Below are positions 1 through 12,600 of a stretch of DNA of 64,000 nt, piece by piece. The stretch is from positions 248,001-312,000 of the forward strand of contig BCIK01000018.1 in assembly GCA_039545295.1 (NCBI GenBank). The letters are read 5' to 3'. Origin of the DNA: Udeniomyces pyricola. Taxonomy: Eukaryota > Basidiomycota > Tremellomycetes > Cystofilobasidiales > Mrakiaceae. Within the stretch, counting starts at the first letter, position 1; the number at the start of each line of letters is the position of its first letter. The notes beneath the pieces were generated by a model, which worked only from the letters and a program-made list of their open reading frames with translations, did no database searches and was not told where the DNA came from. Both the position numbers and the translations under genes were made by a program.

Positions 1-263
1 GGGATTTCTTGGATGTACTGATCAGGGTAAAGCTAGCCATGGATCTTAGGGCGACGGAGATGGAAGGATGTAGAAACATAGCCAAAAGGCAACGTAACTG
101 AAGATTAAAGGACAAGCTACGAGTCGCACAAGTACACGTCGCGTAATCAGCTGGCTCAAGCTCTCATGATTGACTCACGCTCGGACTTTCTTTCTCATCT
201 GGTTTCGACGACGTATCTACAATCTCATCCTCCCTCTTGATATTTCCCTCCTATCGCTCCATC

Positions 264-1925
264 ATGGCAGCTTCATCATCTCACCCGGATATCCTCACGA
301 CCGAGACGTTCAAACCACTCCTCAAGACGCTCGTGACCACTCCGGATGCCTTCACTCCTGCTCAAGCGACGCTCGCCTTTGAACATCTCGCGTCGGGTCC
401 TGGCTCCGCCTCAGAAATCCAGACGTCCGCCTTCCTTACCGCCCTCACCATGTCCGGCGTCGATCAAAGACCAGAGATCGTCGCTGCTGCGGCCAAGGTC
501 ATGAGGCGGTACTCGGTCCCCGTCGAGCTTGGCTTGAAGAGGGGGCACAAGGAGGCTGAGAACGGGCTCGTGGTCGATATCGTCGGAACCGGTGGGGATG
601 GTCACGATACGTTTAACGTGTCGACGAGCGCAGGAATCGTCGCTGCAGGTGCAGGTGCTGTCGTTTGCAAGGTAAGTCTGATTCGAGGGATCAGCGGGTA
701 CGACCGGATGAACGTAGACGAGGACGAAAAAGGGGAACGCGAGTCATGCATCCTTTTCAGCAATGACGTCGAAGTGCCCATCTTCTGCCAACAAACCCAC
801 ACTCCTGCACATGTATAGCTTACACTAGAGAGATATACCGGCTAATTTTCACTCGCGAGCGCGGTGGCTAGCTGAGCACGATTCTTGGGCTTTCTCAGAC
901 ACGCGTGCTTACACGACGTCTCTTGTTGACGTACGCTTTCGTTCCCCTGCTTCTCTCGAATTCCCTACCTATCTCCCTTTTTGCCACCTGTAGCATGGAA
1001 ACCGAGCTTCCACTTCAACCTCTGGCTCAGCCGACCTTCTTCTCTCGCTCTCATGCCCCCTGTCATTCCCCCCAACTTCTCTTTCCCAAATTCTCACGCC
1101 CACCACGCCGTTCGCGTTCCTTTTTGCTTCGCTCTACCACCCAGCCATGGCAACTCTCGCTCCGATCCGCAAATCTCTTCCCTTCCGCACCATCTTCAAC
1201 GTTCTCGGACCCCTCATCAACCCTGCTCGACCCGAGGGAATGGTCGTGGGCGTTCATTCAAAGGGGCTTGGACCCGTCTTTGCGCAGGCTTTGAAGGAGC
1301 TCGGCGTCCAGAGAGCGTTGGTCGTGTGTGGAATGGAGGGACTCGATGAGATCAGTCCTGCCGGGGAAAGCTGGGTAAGTGGATAGATAGTCGTCTTGTC
1401 ACGACGAGCGAGTCGACTGGAAGATTGGCCTTTGGAGTGGGCTGGGCTGATCTTGTTTAGTGCATGTTTTTTTTTTTTGTTTTTTTTTTTTTTTCTCCCG
1501 TTCCGAACGCTTCTCCGCAGGCTTGGTCGTTGGAAAACGACGCCATCACCGAGCTCACCCTTCATCCGACGAAAGACTTTGGACTCCCTCTTCATCCTCT
1601 CTCAACCGTTCGAGGAGGTTCCTCGTCCGAGAACGCCAGGACGCTTACGGCCCTCCTCACCAACAACCCAGCCCCGACCGACCTCTTCCTTTCCTCTGCC
1701 TCTGCCTCTTCCGAGTCAGACGAGACGAAACCTTCGTTTGAGGCTATCCGGGACTTTGTTCTGATCAACGCTTCGGCCCTCCTCGTGGTTGCTGGCAAGG
1801 CTCGAGACTTCAAGCACGGCGTTCAATTGGCGGACGAGAGTATGCGAAACGGAGGGGCGATGAAGGCATTGGATGGGTTTAGACAGACGGCGGGTGAGGC
1901 CGTTTCCAGCATAACTGCCGCATAG
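264..1925 (+). CDS. TRP4: Anthranilate phosphoribosyltransferase
   Basis: This enzyme transfers phosphoribose from PRPP to anthranilate, the second step of tryptophan synthesis in the cytosol. Three exons fit without a frame break: 264-671, 994-1374 and 1521-1925, giving 397 residues, a normal length for the family. The glycine-rich PRPP loop [14 protein letters not shown] ends exon 1. Exon 2 opens with [16 protein letters not shown] and carries the conserved LYHPAM and [14 protein letters not shown] segments. Exon 3 holds the C-terminal domain and ends at TAG. Both introns are GT-AG and in phase 0. The first is long (322 nt) and the second contains a long T tract. The start at 264 is chosen because family similarity begins just after it; the frame is open a few codons upstream. 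It is convergent with the small gene at 2322-2874. Identity is secure; the first exon boundary rests on the uninterrupted motif across the join. Confidence 0.95.
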
Positions 1926-2321
1926 ATGGGAACGTTTGATTGTCTTTGCCTCGTCACGGACAATGTGCAGAACGAAGGGATGGCTGAGAGCCAAAGTATA
2001 CGACGAGACTCAGGCTTGAAACCGAACAGCGCAACGATGGGACTAAATCAGCATAGTATTACAGATAGAGATTCTAGCGCTGGTAATCGAGACGTGAAAC
2101 GTTGGAGGATAAAAGGTGTGGAAAAATTGAAGCCGAAAGAGAGGGTGATGGAAGACGAAAGGGGGCAAGGGGAACTATCGAGTCGAGTTCTTGCTTGTCG
2201 GGATTTCAGGATCCATGTCGTTTGCCCAGATGATCCGAGCCGACTTTTTGCTTCCCTGTAGAGAAAAAGTCCGATTTGAGATTTTGAACACGTCAGGTGC
2301 ACGTTCCAGAAATACATGGAG
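1926..2321. other. Intergenic, convergent 3' ends
   Basis: About 400 bases between the stop codons of TRP4 and the CBP4-like gene. Open frames here do not resemble proteins. I see no RNA gene or repeat; it presumably holds both 3' untranslated regions. Confidence 0.6.
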
Positions 2322-2874
2322 TCAGGGCCGTTGGGATAGGGAACGAACAGCTCGGATCTGGGCGGACGCTGCCTCGTCGGCAGCTTCTCTACGCCGCGCG
2401 TCGACCTTCTTCTGGAGATCGGGCGCGAGCGACTGTTGAAGCAGCAGAACAGGTCTCATCAGTCATGATGAGTTGAGAGTGAGAGTGTACTTGGCAAGAT
2501 AGGAGAGAAGATGGAGGGAGGTCGCACGTTGTAGAACTGCTCCGGGGTCGGGGTAGCGGCTGGAAGTGGAGGACGACAAGCGACGGCTGGTGATGAGTAA
2601 AGGAGGTCATTGTCTGCAAGAACGCAGACCTGTCGAGCATTGAGAGAAGGAGAGCGATATGGAAAGAACATACCGGTCATGACACCCCATCCAAGGGCAC
2701 CCACTGGATGAGTGATGATTCGATCGAGGACGAGAACGGGTTAGCCAGGCCGAGAAGTCAATCGAAGTGAGGTGAGTGGCTGAAACGAGGGAACCGTTCA
2801 GAGAGCCAATGGTTCATGGGGGCCTCACTTCCGATGACGACAAACGAGAACTTTCCCCACGCAATCTTGGACAT
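2322..2874 (-). CDS. Small membrane protein, CBP4/UQCC3-like candidate
   Basis: No single reading frame shows this gene. Four short exons join in frame on the minus strand: 2829-2874, 2674-2703, 2528-2559 and 2322-2432, giving 72 residues. The N-terminus (MSKIAWGKFSFVVIG, then MGALGWGVMT) makes one hydrophobic segment. A TPTPEQFYNSLAPDLQKKVD block follows, then a charged helix rich in Arg and Ala. This order (one membrane span, a T/S-P-T-x-E-Q motif, then L-S/A-P-x-L-x-x-x and charged residues) resembles Cbp4, a mitochondrial inner-membrane assembly factor for the cytochrome bc1 complex. Yeast Cbp4 is longer, so the match is only a short motif. All introns are GT-AG with CAG acceptors. Two exons are only 30 and 32 nt. 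It is divergent from GCP4, about 350 bases away. The gene model is likely; the family call is tentative. Confidence 0.6.
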
Positions 2875-3226
2875 GTGTGAGGGTGAATGTGTGATTGATG
2901 AGTGGGTTCGGTTATGGGAGTGAGATCGAGGGGGTTGATAGGCTTGATGATGAAGGTGGGATAATGCGATGCACGACGACGACGGCACTCGACTGATGCA
3001 AGATGCTTCATGCTTCATGCACATGCTCGATATCTCGATCGCTACGTGGTTACATGACCAGCATGTTGCACTATGCGACATGTCTTGAACATGTACCCTG
3101 TCACGACATGGTCATTGGAATACTATGTGGATGATGCATTTCCCTGCGTAAACAACTCATCTAACAACGTATCAACGATCTTTCATATTTCCTCCTTTCG
3201 TTCTACGTCCCTGTATCTTGTTCACC
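2875..3226. promoter_or_regulatory. Divergent promoter region
   Basis: About 350 bases between the start codons of the CBP4-like gene (minus) and GCP4 (plus). It must hold both promoters and 5' leaders. I do not recognise a specific factor site. Confidence 0.45.
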
Positions 3227-6200
3227 ATGCTGCCCGAGCTTCTGCTCTTTCTCTCGGGCCATCCTTCCTCCCTCTTTGTCCTCTCCCCGCCCGAACCTCA
3301 AGTCGCGTCGACCTATGTCCTCTCGCCCGACTTCACGCGCCTTTTTCATCCAGGTGATGTCCTCATAACTCTCAGAGAGACTCAATCCACCAACCAACCG
3401 CATACTATTGACTGATGAATGCTATTTGGTCTCATGCCAAAATTGGTACCCCACAGGCGAGATTGCATCGCTCAATGTCTTGGGCAAGCTTGCATTCAGA
3501 TTCTTACGCGTCAAGACCTGGGCGACCTCCACTCAGCTTGCAGCACGTCAGGCCATCCTGTCGTCAGGTCTTCCGCTAACACCGCCTTCCTCATCAGACG
3601 AAGGGCGTGACCGCCGCAATCGTAAAGGCAAGGGGAGAGAGGCAGATCCGTCGACTGCGCTGGGTTACGATGGAAGCAGGGAGGCTGCCCGACCTCCTTC
3701 GCAGTATCTTGCCACACTCTGCTCAACCTTGCTCGGTATATTGAGAGATTACGAGGTCAGTTGATGGAGATTTTACATGCAGAATAATAACAGTCTTGAG
3801 GATGTTGATCTGATAACGTCGGCTTACTTGCTCTTCGATATTGTGTTTGTTATAGGATCTCATCGTCGATACAGAAACCCAGATCCTTCGAGGGGACGCC
3901 TCGTTCGTGGCTGAGAGCTCCTTTGTGCCCCTCTCGACTCTTCTAGCGACCTTCAGCCCATGGCAGAGTCCCATGGCCTCGCTCTGTTCATTGATCGACG
4001 CTCTCCAAGCCGGCCCACCTGTGCATCACTCGTCAACGTCTGTCCCGGTCCCACCATCCGCTCATCGATCTTCCTCCACTTCACCTACACCCGACTGGCC
4101 GCCAGGCCCTTTAATTGATCTTCTCCATAACCAGGCTGAGATTGGTTACGCTAATCTCTCGCATCTTTATACCCTTCTCTCGCGTTCGGTCCAACGCACG
4201 TGGCTCTCGCACCTCTTGCTGTTGCTCATACACGGCATCTCACCCTTACCATCGGTCTCACCTGAATCTCTTTCAATCGATGCCGGGCCAGACCCATTCT
4301 CTTCGCGTCGACGAATATACAAGCTACGCGAAGGCAGCATGCCAGCGTTTGTCAGCGAGCGCACGCGAGAGAGCATCCTGTACGTTGGCCGAGCCGTCGC
4401 GATGAGTAAGCGGGAGAGTCGAGAAATTGGGCCCGAGATGAAGGAGCGGATGAGCGGTTGGGTGAGAGAAGTCTTGCCGGACGATCGCAGAGCGTTTGAG
4501 GGCGTCATTGACCGAGTCCGTGGAGAAGTCGGCGAGTGGCTATGGCGGAACGTGTTGACCAAGAAGGACGCCATACAGGCCATCGAATCTTTGTAAGTGA
4601 CGCCTATTGATACAAGACGTCAGCCCCCTCTGCAACCATACTTACCGGCTCCAACGCGTCGACGCGTCTTCTTTCTTTCAGCGGCGACATCTATCTTATG
4701 CGGGATGGCGAGCTCGGTCTCTCATTTGTCCGGACAGTCGAGAACCTGAAGATGTCCAAGCTCATCGCCAACCCATCATCTGTATCCTCCATCATTCGCG
4801 AACAAGACCTCAATCTCGCTCTCTTGCGAGCTTCTGTTGGAACCATCAGCGCATCGAACCCGGCCCTCGATCAGCTCCGTTTTGTTCTCGAGAACGGACC
4901 CCTGCATCCTCTTTTGCCTAGCCTATCGGCCAGTATCGGTACTCGAGGTTCTGCCACCCTCCCTCAAAGCACTGCTCTTCCCGGTTCCACTTCCCAGAGG
5001 TCCATATTTTCGACGCATCTCCTCGGTACCCCTCTTCACTTGACGTCCCTCATTTCCTGGCCTCTCGATCTATTTCTCACTCCGCCTGCCCTCACAGCCT
5101 ACTCCGACATCTTTGCCATTTTGTCTGCTTTACGTAAGACGCACACCCGCGTCAAAGAATGCTGGACGAGCCTGTCTGGTGCGCAACGGACTCGAAGAAA
5201 ATGGACCAAGACTGGAGAAGGAGGAACCGAGGAGCAGGAAGGACGGAAGAAGTTAGCGAGGTGCGGTTGGGCCGTCGTACACTCGATGCTGTGGTTCCTC
5301 GACTGCTTACTGGCTCATTTCCTGGTTCGTACTTCTCTTCCGCGACTTGCCTTCTCTTCTTGCATGATTGTTGCTAAGACGGACATTGACTGTTTTTACT
5401 GGCCCGTTGCGTGTGTAAAGACGGATGTTATTGAGGTTCAGCACAAGGCTCTACTTGCCAAACTCTACAACGCTCCGACCTCATCTAGCCCCTCAAGCGA
5501 AGATACCGCCTTTACAACCCATACGCCCCGACCTGTCTCCACCCACACAACTATACCACCTTCACCTTCTTCGCCCCGCATGTCAGATTCGCGACCGTCT
5601 TCTCCGTTTCGAGCCTCCTCTCCTTTCCGGACAGCCTTCAAACAACCGGGCGCCACGCCTACGACCAAAGCACCCTCTACGATACATACCGTTGCTAGAA
5701 CGACGCACACCCTCCCGCCCGTTGTTACGTCGGCTCAGCCAACCGAAAGCCTTGATTTCATCACCCTGCGAGCCGTCCATGCCAACTATCTCGCTTTGCT
5801 TCAAGATGGACTGCTTCTCTCCAACTCCCAAGCTAGCCAAAAAATCAAAAGCATCCTCGATATTTGCGAGCGGTTTATTGGGCTTGTAGAGCGATGGGGC
5901 GGGGATTTGCTCCCAGACTTGTTACTGGAAGGATCTAATCTAGGTGATGACGGTCAATGGCAGGATCAGGTTGGAGGGCTCGTTCGGGAAAGGATGCTGA
6001 TCGTACAAGAAGTTCAAGAGGTGCGCCTTTCATTCTATACTGTTGCTTCCACAACCTCATTGGGAAACTGACTTGTATACCACGTCTATTCATTTCCTGA
6101 CCAATTCTTGCTAGGACCTCGAGGAACATCTCGTTGCATTTTTCCGACTCCTGACTCCCTCTTCGCATTCGAACCGCGCCCAGAATCCCAACAAGTCATA

Positions 6201-6586
6201 TGCAGGAGGGGGTCTCGAGGCGTCTATCTCCAACATCAACATCAATGCCTCTCTCAATGCTTCACTGAGGGGATTCAGCCTACCTGGAGGTGGAACGGGT
6301 GGGATGTCTGGTAAGATGGGATCTGGAGTCCGCTCAAAGCTAGACTCAAACAAGGGCAAAGCCGAGCTCGAAAAGGAGCTCGAAGCGGACGTTGCTGGAA
6401 GAAGGCATCTCGACTCACTCGCCATGCGATTGGATTTCCAAGGATGTCAGTTTGCTTATGTCATTCAGCGGACCGGTTGCTCATTTATCGATGCTGACTC
6501 GTCGTTCTGCGTTTGGGGTGATGCTTCTCTCGTTCTATGCAGGGTTTACCCAACGGGATCGAGGAGGGATAGGCTTTGATGGTTAA
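3227..6586 (+). CDS. GCP4: Gamma-tubulin complex component 4
   Basis: A subunit of the gamma-tubulin ring complex, which nucleates microtubules at the spindle pole body. The start MLPELLLFLSGHP matches the typical GCP4 opening. Exons are 3227-3353, 3457-3755, 3856-4592, 4682-5324 (or running on to 6020), 5421-6020, 6115-6445 and 6543-6586. The first GRIP-type domain covers exons 2-4, including FGDIYLMRDGELGL. The C-terminal part holds the TDVIEVQHKALLAKLY block and ends LAMRLDFQGWFTQRD, a typical GCP terminus; its Trp codon is split by the last intron. A Ser/Thr/Pro-rich linker, roughly 5470-5750, interrupts the conserved core and makes this protein longer than animal GCP4 (about 930-960 residues against 667). 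The 5325-5420 segment is open in frame but interrupts the family alignment. It is probably an intron ending in AAG. Confidence 0.88.
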
Positions 6587-7269
6587 TGAATTCCTTGCCT
6601 TTTGTTCTGTTGTATGGCAGCACCGCATTTAATTTTCTTCTTTTGCGGACTGTTCGGACCAACTGAATATTTTGAAATGAAAGTGTCTGTGTACTGATCC
6701 AGATAACACTGCTGGGCGCGTAGTAGCACTCATACTTGTTTCTTCTACCTAATTTGACTCGTCTTCCGCGTCCCTACCTGCGTCCCTTCAATCTGTCTTG
6801 GCTTCCGACCTAAGGCTCACTGGGCAATCGTGCAAGTATGCATTTGACCTTCTTTTGGCCGTCTCGATGGGTACACAATGTCTCCTTGATTCCGGCACGA
6901 CCTCGACGAACCACAAGTGTCGCATCGGATGCGATGCCTGTTAATCGAGGGGGTCGAGCCTTGTTTGCCGGTCATCAAACCATTGAAGCCTCGTCTTGGA
7001 ATTTCAACACGCCCGCTATGACCCACTCTTCCTTTTCGTTTCTTCTTCTCCGACGACCTTGCAAAAGCATCGATCATTGCCGCAAAAGGTTCCGACCGGC
7101 GGATTCGCCTGACTCAGGTCCTTAGGCGCCTCAGGGCCGACGATCCGATCTCCGGACCAATCTCAGTCGGGCCTCGGTTAACGGTTGTCGGTGTTTCATT
7201 CGAGCTCTTCATCTTCCGACAACTCAACGTTCAACTCTCACCTTCACCTCTTACACTCAATTTCTTAAC
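6587..7269. other. Intergenic region
   Basis: About 680 bases between GCP4 and the esterase. Open frames near 6820-7125 on both strands have no recognisable protein character. The last 70 bases before the esterase ATG are rich in CT and CAACTCA, as expected for a fungal 5' leader. Confidence 0.5.
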
Positions 7270-9796
7270 ATGATCACCTTGGCGTGTCTAGCTCTCTTGC
7301 TATCATCTCTGACGGCGTCATATCAAGCCAAACCGATCACACTGGCTGCGACGTATCCCGCTGTGGATCTCGGGTATGCCATCGTCCAAGGCCGGTATAA
7401 CGAAACGACACAAGTCAATACGTTTGAAGGAATACGCTATGCCAGTGAGTGCTGAGATGTATCTTTTCATCATCAGCACACTTTTTGACAATCAATGAGC
7501 TGAGCCACACATCTGGTGACATGGGAGTTAAAAGATCAAACCGGTTGAACCCATCCTTCTTTTTTGTTTGCTTGGCTCCGATCTACCAGCTGCGGCGCGC
7601 TTTCAACTCCCCCGTACCCCAGATGAGAATCGCACCGTCTATGATGCTGTTGGTCCTGTCCTTCAATGCTACCAGACTGGAACGGGCCAGATGGGTAAGG
7701 TAGCAGCTGCCAACATTACCGCCCAATCCGGCACCGAAGACTGCCTCAAGCTTAGCGTGTATGCCCCCGTCGGACACCAAGAGAACCTTCCTGTCGTCGC
7801 GTGGATCTTCGGCGGTGGCTACTCTCAGGGAAACATCAGTCGATACGACCCTACACCTCTCATGCAGCTAGGAGAGGAAAAATTTGTGCTTGTGACCATT
7901 CGTGAGTTGTTGCACCCGATGGAGTCCTGTCTGTCTTTTTTTTCTTTTAGGGTCCTACACTGACCATGAAGCTCATTCGACACTGGATATCTATGATAGA
8001 GTACCGTCTCGGTGCTTTCGGCTTCCTGGGAGGTTCAGAGGTCGAGAAGAGCGGCACTCTCAACGCAGGATTGTGTGAGTACCAGGAGTTCCTGTGCCTT
8101 TGTCATCATGTTATTCTTCTTTCCTTTTTCTCCTTTCTGACTTCTACAGGTCTACTGGTATATCATCGCAGATGACCAGCAGTTTGCACTTACTTGGATT
8201 CAAAACAACATCGGGCTCTTTGGGGGCTCCTCGACCAGAGTGACAATCTGGGGCGAGTCAGGTACGTCACATGCTTCTCCATCTCGCCTCGTCCGTTCAT
8301 CATGCCTGCTTACTTGATCGTTTCTTTTGATGCTTGGTATATAGCTGGTGCCGGATCTGTCATGCATCACATCGTTGCCAACGACGGCAAGACCCAATCG
8401 GCTTTGGGTCTTCCGCATCCTCTTTTCTCCAATGCCATCGTCAACTCCGTCTACCTCCCTGCTACGTATTTAGCGGGTGCTCCTCAGGTACGTATTCTCC
8501 TTCTCGCATAAAAACCAGTTTTTCATGACCAATCAAACTAAGGGCATTGCTGATCGATTACGACTCAATTTCCTTGTATCCTTGAAAACAACAACAACCA
8601 AAATCTGAACAGCTCGAGAGTATCTATAATCGAGTGGCCAACTTCTCAGGCTGCGCGAATGAGAACGATACTTTTGTATGCCTTCAAAACGTCGACAGTG
8701 TTGTCCTTGCTCAGGCAAGTGCTACGTTGGCGGCCCTGAACTTGTACGTATATCACCAGGTCTCCCATCTTTGCCATTTTATCAGCAAGCGCGATTCTTA
8801 CCGTGATGGATGTTCGTCATATGACAGCCAAGGAACTCGAACGTTTACTCCGGCTATCGACGGCAAGATTGTGTCCGATTCACCTACGCGACTACTTCAG
8901 TCGGGAAAGATCCAAGGAAGATTTGTCACTTCATTTAGCGTTCGTATTGATGATTTCAGTTGTTGAGCTTATATATCACACCACAGGCTCTATGAACCCC
9001 TTCTTCCTATGTTTGAGGTCCTCATCCGCTATCCGTTTTTTTTTTGTTTTGTTTTTTTACGACAACAGAACGACCGAGAAGGCTTTCTCTTTTTGTCTTC
9101 TTCTCTCCTACTTCCCGCCGGCTCAGCCACACCGACGGATGCGGAGCTCAGCCAAAACTTCACGGCATGGGTCCGAGGTCAACTTCCATCCGTGACCGAC
9201 GCCGATGTGTCCGCCATCGAGGCTCTCTACCCCATCTCGGCCTACCCATCCGCCAACAACACCTTTGAGCGAGCCCAGGCGGTGCGAGCAGAATGGAACT
9301 TTGTCTGTCCGAGCGAGTTGGTTGCCGAGGCGTTCAAAGGAAAAGGTTACAAGGGAAGGTTCTCCCTCTCTCCTTCGTATCACGCCGAAGACGAAAAGGT
9401 CTACTTTCCTTCGACTAAGTAAGTAATCTCACTTGAGATATCGTGCCGTATTCTAACGTGACTCGAGCCGATTTAGGAGATTGACCATGCGCTCTTCTTC
9501 TGTTGTATCTCTGCCACAGTCCTGTTGTGAACCCCCTTCTTACCCGGGACCTCTCCGATGCTTTCAACGGAGCCATCATCTCCTCCATCCTCAACTACAC
9601 CCCCAACCACAACTTTGCTGCTCCCAACGGCTCGGTCCCGCACTGGCCGACGTACCGGACGGGTTTGGAGATGATCTTCAACGTCACCGCCTTGCCGGAG
9701 CGGGCACTCGATGTCAAGCTCGTTGATACGGACGAGGGACGCAGGAAGCGGTGCGAGTTTTGGCAAGGCGATATCAGTCAGAGGACTTTCCAATAA
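7270..9796 (+). CDS. Secreted type-B carboxylesterase/lipase
   Basis: An alpha/beta-hydrolase of the cholinesterase/carboxylesterase family, likely hydrolysing esters outside the cell. Nine exons fit: 7270-7444, 7590-7901, 8000-8074, 8172-8261, 8345-8487, 8613-8743, 8828-8939, 9069-9418 and 9520-9796, giving 554 residues, a normal length. Residues 1-20 are a hydrophobic signal peptide. The oxyanion segment reads WIFGGGYSQG, with Phe where animal members have His. YRLGAFGFLGG and LYDQQFALTWIQNNI lead to the nucleophile elbow WGESAGAGS, whose Ser codon ends exon 4. NDREGF probably supplies the acid and SYHAEDEKVYF the His. Several N-x-S/T sites fit a secreted protein. The substrate cannot be told from sequence. 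It shares direction with RCE1, but the 456-base gap suggests independent transcription. Confidence 0.9.
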
Positions 9797-10252
9797 ACAA
9801 GAGACAAGGGGGAGAAAGGTTAGGGATTGGCGTGCTATTGATGTATCATACGACGCAGAACAAGCAAAAAAAAAAGAATAAATAAATAAAATCGCGAGAC
9901 TTGGACAAGAGAGACAATAGAAACGGCTAGAAAACGAAACGTCTCTTGTCTATCATAAACGATCAAAACAAGCATTTTGATGGGCGGGGTGCGGGGCGGG
10001 CAAGTGTGCAAGTGTGCCGGGGAACGCGGGAGACAAGTCATGCAACTCAAGCGTTTGGCGGACTTGCGCGAAATCACCTGAGAATGCGAACTCCAGAGAA
10101 TCGGCCCTTGTGCTTGTTCTCTTTGTTCTCATTAGTCTGCGTGATCGTTCCTACCCGATACATCGCGCCTCTTCTTCACGACAACCCCTTCACTGACGAT
10201 TTTAGAAGGACATCCATCCACCAGTCGAAAGCAACGTCAATCTCGCTCCGGA
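9797..10252. other. Intergenic region
   Basis: About 456 bases between the esterase and RCE1. An A-rich stretch near 9867-9893 with AATAAATAAATAAA is a plausible polyadenylation region for the esterase. The rest looks like promoter and leader of RCE1. Confidence 0.45.
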
Positions 10253-11892
10253 ATGGCCATTCCATCCACCCTTCCAGCAGGATTCTTCGTGCCTGTCCTC
10301 ACGTCCAAACAAGCGACATTTCTATCTGCCCTCCTGACCTCAATCTACGTCGGCTCGCTTTACCTCGCCAAATCCTCCCGGATCCAAATTGCCCGCCCCA
10401 AAGCGTCGCCTGACTGTGCTGGATCCTCCCCGTCGACATCGACAACTCGACCAGAGGTCGACGCAGTACTGGAAGAAGAACCCAGGACGCTGGGCCGAGA
10501 TGACGCAGGCGTCATGAAGAGTCGTATGCGGGCGGTAGGAGGGGCGACTGTGGCGTGCTGCTTGGGTATCTGGGGAGTGGTTCGATGGAAATCGCAATCT
10601 ATGGGTATCATAACAAGTGTGAGTAGTCTCGAGAGGCGGTTGACATGCCTGAGTAAGATAGCCAGACATTGACGACGAACTCGGTAACTTTCTGCGCCTT
10701 TGTCATCTTTCTGCCCATGACGCCTATTCTCTACCCCTTAGACGGCTGTCCCGACCCTCCCCCTTCTCGGCTTTCCAACACAGCTACCACTCCAGTTAAA
10801 CTCAATCGGCATCGACTCAACCGTACGAATGTTTCTGGAGCATCCATCGCTCGCCGTGCGCAGCCTCGTTCACTACGCCCTGCCCTTCCTTCTTACTCCC
10901 ATACTTTTTCTCGGACCGCTGTACTCGGATGTCTGGCTCGAAGGCACCACGTTCCGTGAAGTCTGGGATGGGCTCAACACATTGAAAGGTCTCCGAAATT
11001 ACGTCGTGGTCAGTTGAACGCCTGTCAAAGCCTGTGAAGCTTTGTCCACCACACCACTTACTCACTAGGCTTGGAATTGACGCGTTACTGTTTTTTTTTT
11101 TTGTCGCAGGCTCCTGTGACTGAAGAAGTAGTTTTTCGTTCTTGTATCATCGCTTGTGCCCGACTTTCGGCTGCCTCGTGGGGACATCTCGTTTTTGTCA
11201 CGCCGCTTTGGTTCGGGTTAGGTGGGTTGGGAGCCATCTTTAGATCGGTAGCTGTTCTTCTTACCACCCGTGTGGTCTTGTAACTGATCTTGCCACTCGT
11301 TGATCCAATTACGGTTTCTTTTCTGTTTGGATATAAACAGCTCATGCTCACCATGCCTTTGAAGTGTACCGTTCCAACGGACGGACTTCGCAAGCTGCCA
11401 TTATGGCTCTCGTTTCGTCCAGTCAGTCAACCCATCTGCTTGCGTCCTTTCCGGTGAGTGTTGGTGCTCTGATCGTCCAAGCTGACCATTCCCTTTGAGG
11501 AATGCATCGGTTCGTTTCTCAAGCCTTCCAATTTGCGTACACAACTTTGTTCGGCTGGTTCTCGGCGTACCTCTTTGTCTCGACCCGTTTGTCCCTTTCT
11601 CTTCCTTATCTTCCTGCAGCTGTCCAGCGCAGTCGGCACGACTCGAGACATTCTATGCTTCGCATGTTGGAACAGACCCACTGACGTAGACTGTCGGCCA
11701 TGATCAGGCTCGATTATGGCACCTCTGTTGTCGCATGCGTTCTGCAACATGATGGGTCTGCCGCAGCCGTCGTATGCGTTGATGCGACACCCGGAGAAGC
11801 GAGGTCGGATCTGGGCGGCGTATGCGGTGGGGATCGTGGCGTTTGTGGTGGGGTTGACTTATAGGGGGAGGGGCATGATTGATGGTTATTGA
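10253..11892 (+). CDS. RCE1: CaaX prenyl protease 2 (RCE1)
   Basis: An ER-membrane protease that removes the last three residues from prenylated CaaX proteins such as Ras and G-gamma. Six exons give 357 residues: 10253-10618, 10742-11008, 11110-11221, 11341-11421, 11524-11586 and 11708-11892. All three motifs of the ABI/CPBP family are present: the paired glutamates in APVTEEVVFRS, the histidine block AHAHHAFE, and LLSHAFCNMMGLP. Several hydrophobic segments span the membrane, including YALPFLLTPILFLGPLY and the C-terminal WAAYAVGIVAFVVGLTY. The block FQFAYTTLFGWFSAYLF, exon 5, is conserved in the family and can only be joined through an AAG acceptor at 11521-11523. The G-gamma subunit at 45395 has a CaaX box and is a plausible client. 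Confidence is high because the catalytic residues are all in place. Confidence 0.93.
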
Positions 11893-12085
11893 GATGGATG
11901 GTTATACTATATCATGATGGGTCGAGAGCAACACGTACTTGACATCAATTCATATATGTATATATAAACAAATATATATAAAAACAAATGCTCGCGCGGG
12001 TTGAACCAATCAACGCAGTAAAGCCACTGTATACTGTCTTGATTCTCTTGATTCTTCACCCATCTCCTTTCCCATCACCGCCCCC

Positions 12086-12565
12086 ATGGACGACCTCAAC
12101 GACCTCGTCTGGTCGTCTTCCCCTGCTACCCAACCTATCAACAACATCACCACCACCACCCGCACCACATCCCCTTTCACCTCCTCCTTTGATCTCTTGT
12201 CCGCCCCATCCAACGCCTCCAGTCGTCCTTACTCGCCATCTCCCCTCGCCAGCTCCTTTGCTCAGCAGCCTCCGCCTTCCAAACCGCGTACACCCACCCC
12301 GACGGCCTCTTCGGATGCATTCAGTAACCTTCTCGCCTTTACCTCGTCCGCCTCGACGGCCGACAGTACCACCAACCTCTCTCTAGCTCAACGCCAGGTG
12401 AAGCTGGCAGAAGAATCCCGTCTCAAGCGGGAGGCCGAGGCCATGGCGTTTCAGAGCCAAGGCGCGTTTTGGGATCAACTCGGCGGTGGGGGAGCTTCTG
12501 CCATCTCTGGACCAGGCTCGACAACAGCGTTGAGCAAAGGGCAGGGCGTTGGAGGACAAAGCTTA

Positions 12566-12600
<35 letters not shown>

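Noticed and set aside
2758..3081. A 107-codon minus-strand frame upstream of the CBP4-like start
   Set aside because: Only the part from 2874 resembles a protein start; the upstream part is low-complexity leader sequence in the divergent promoter.
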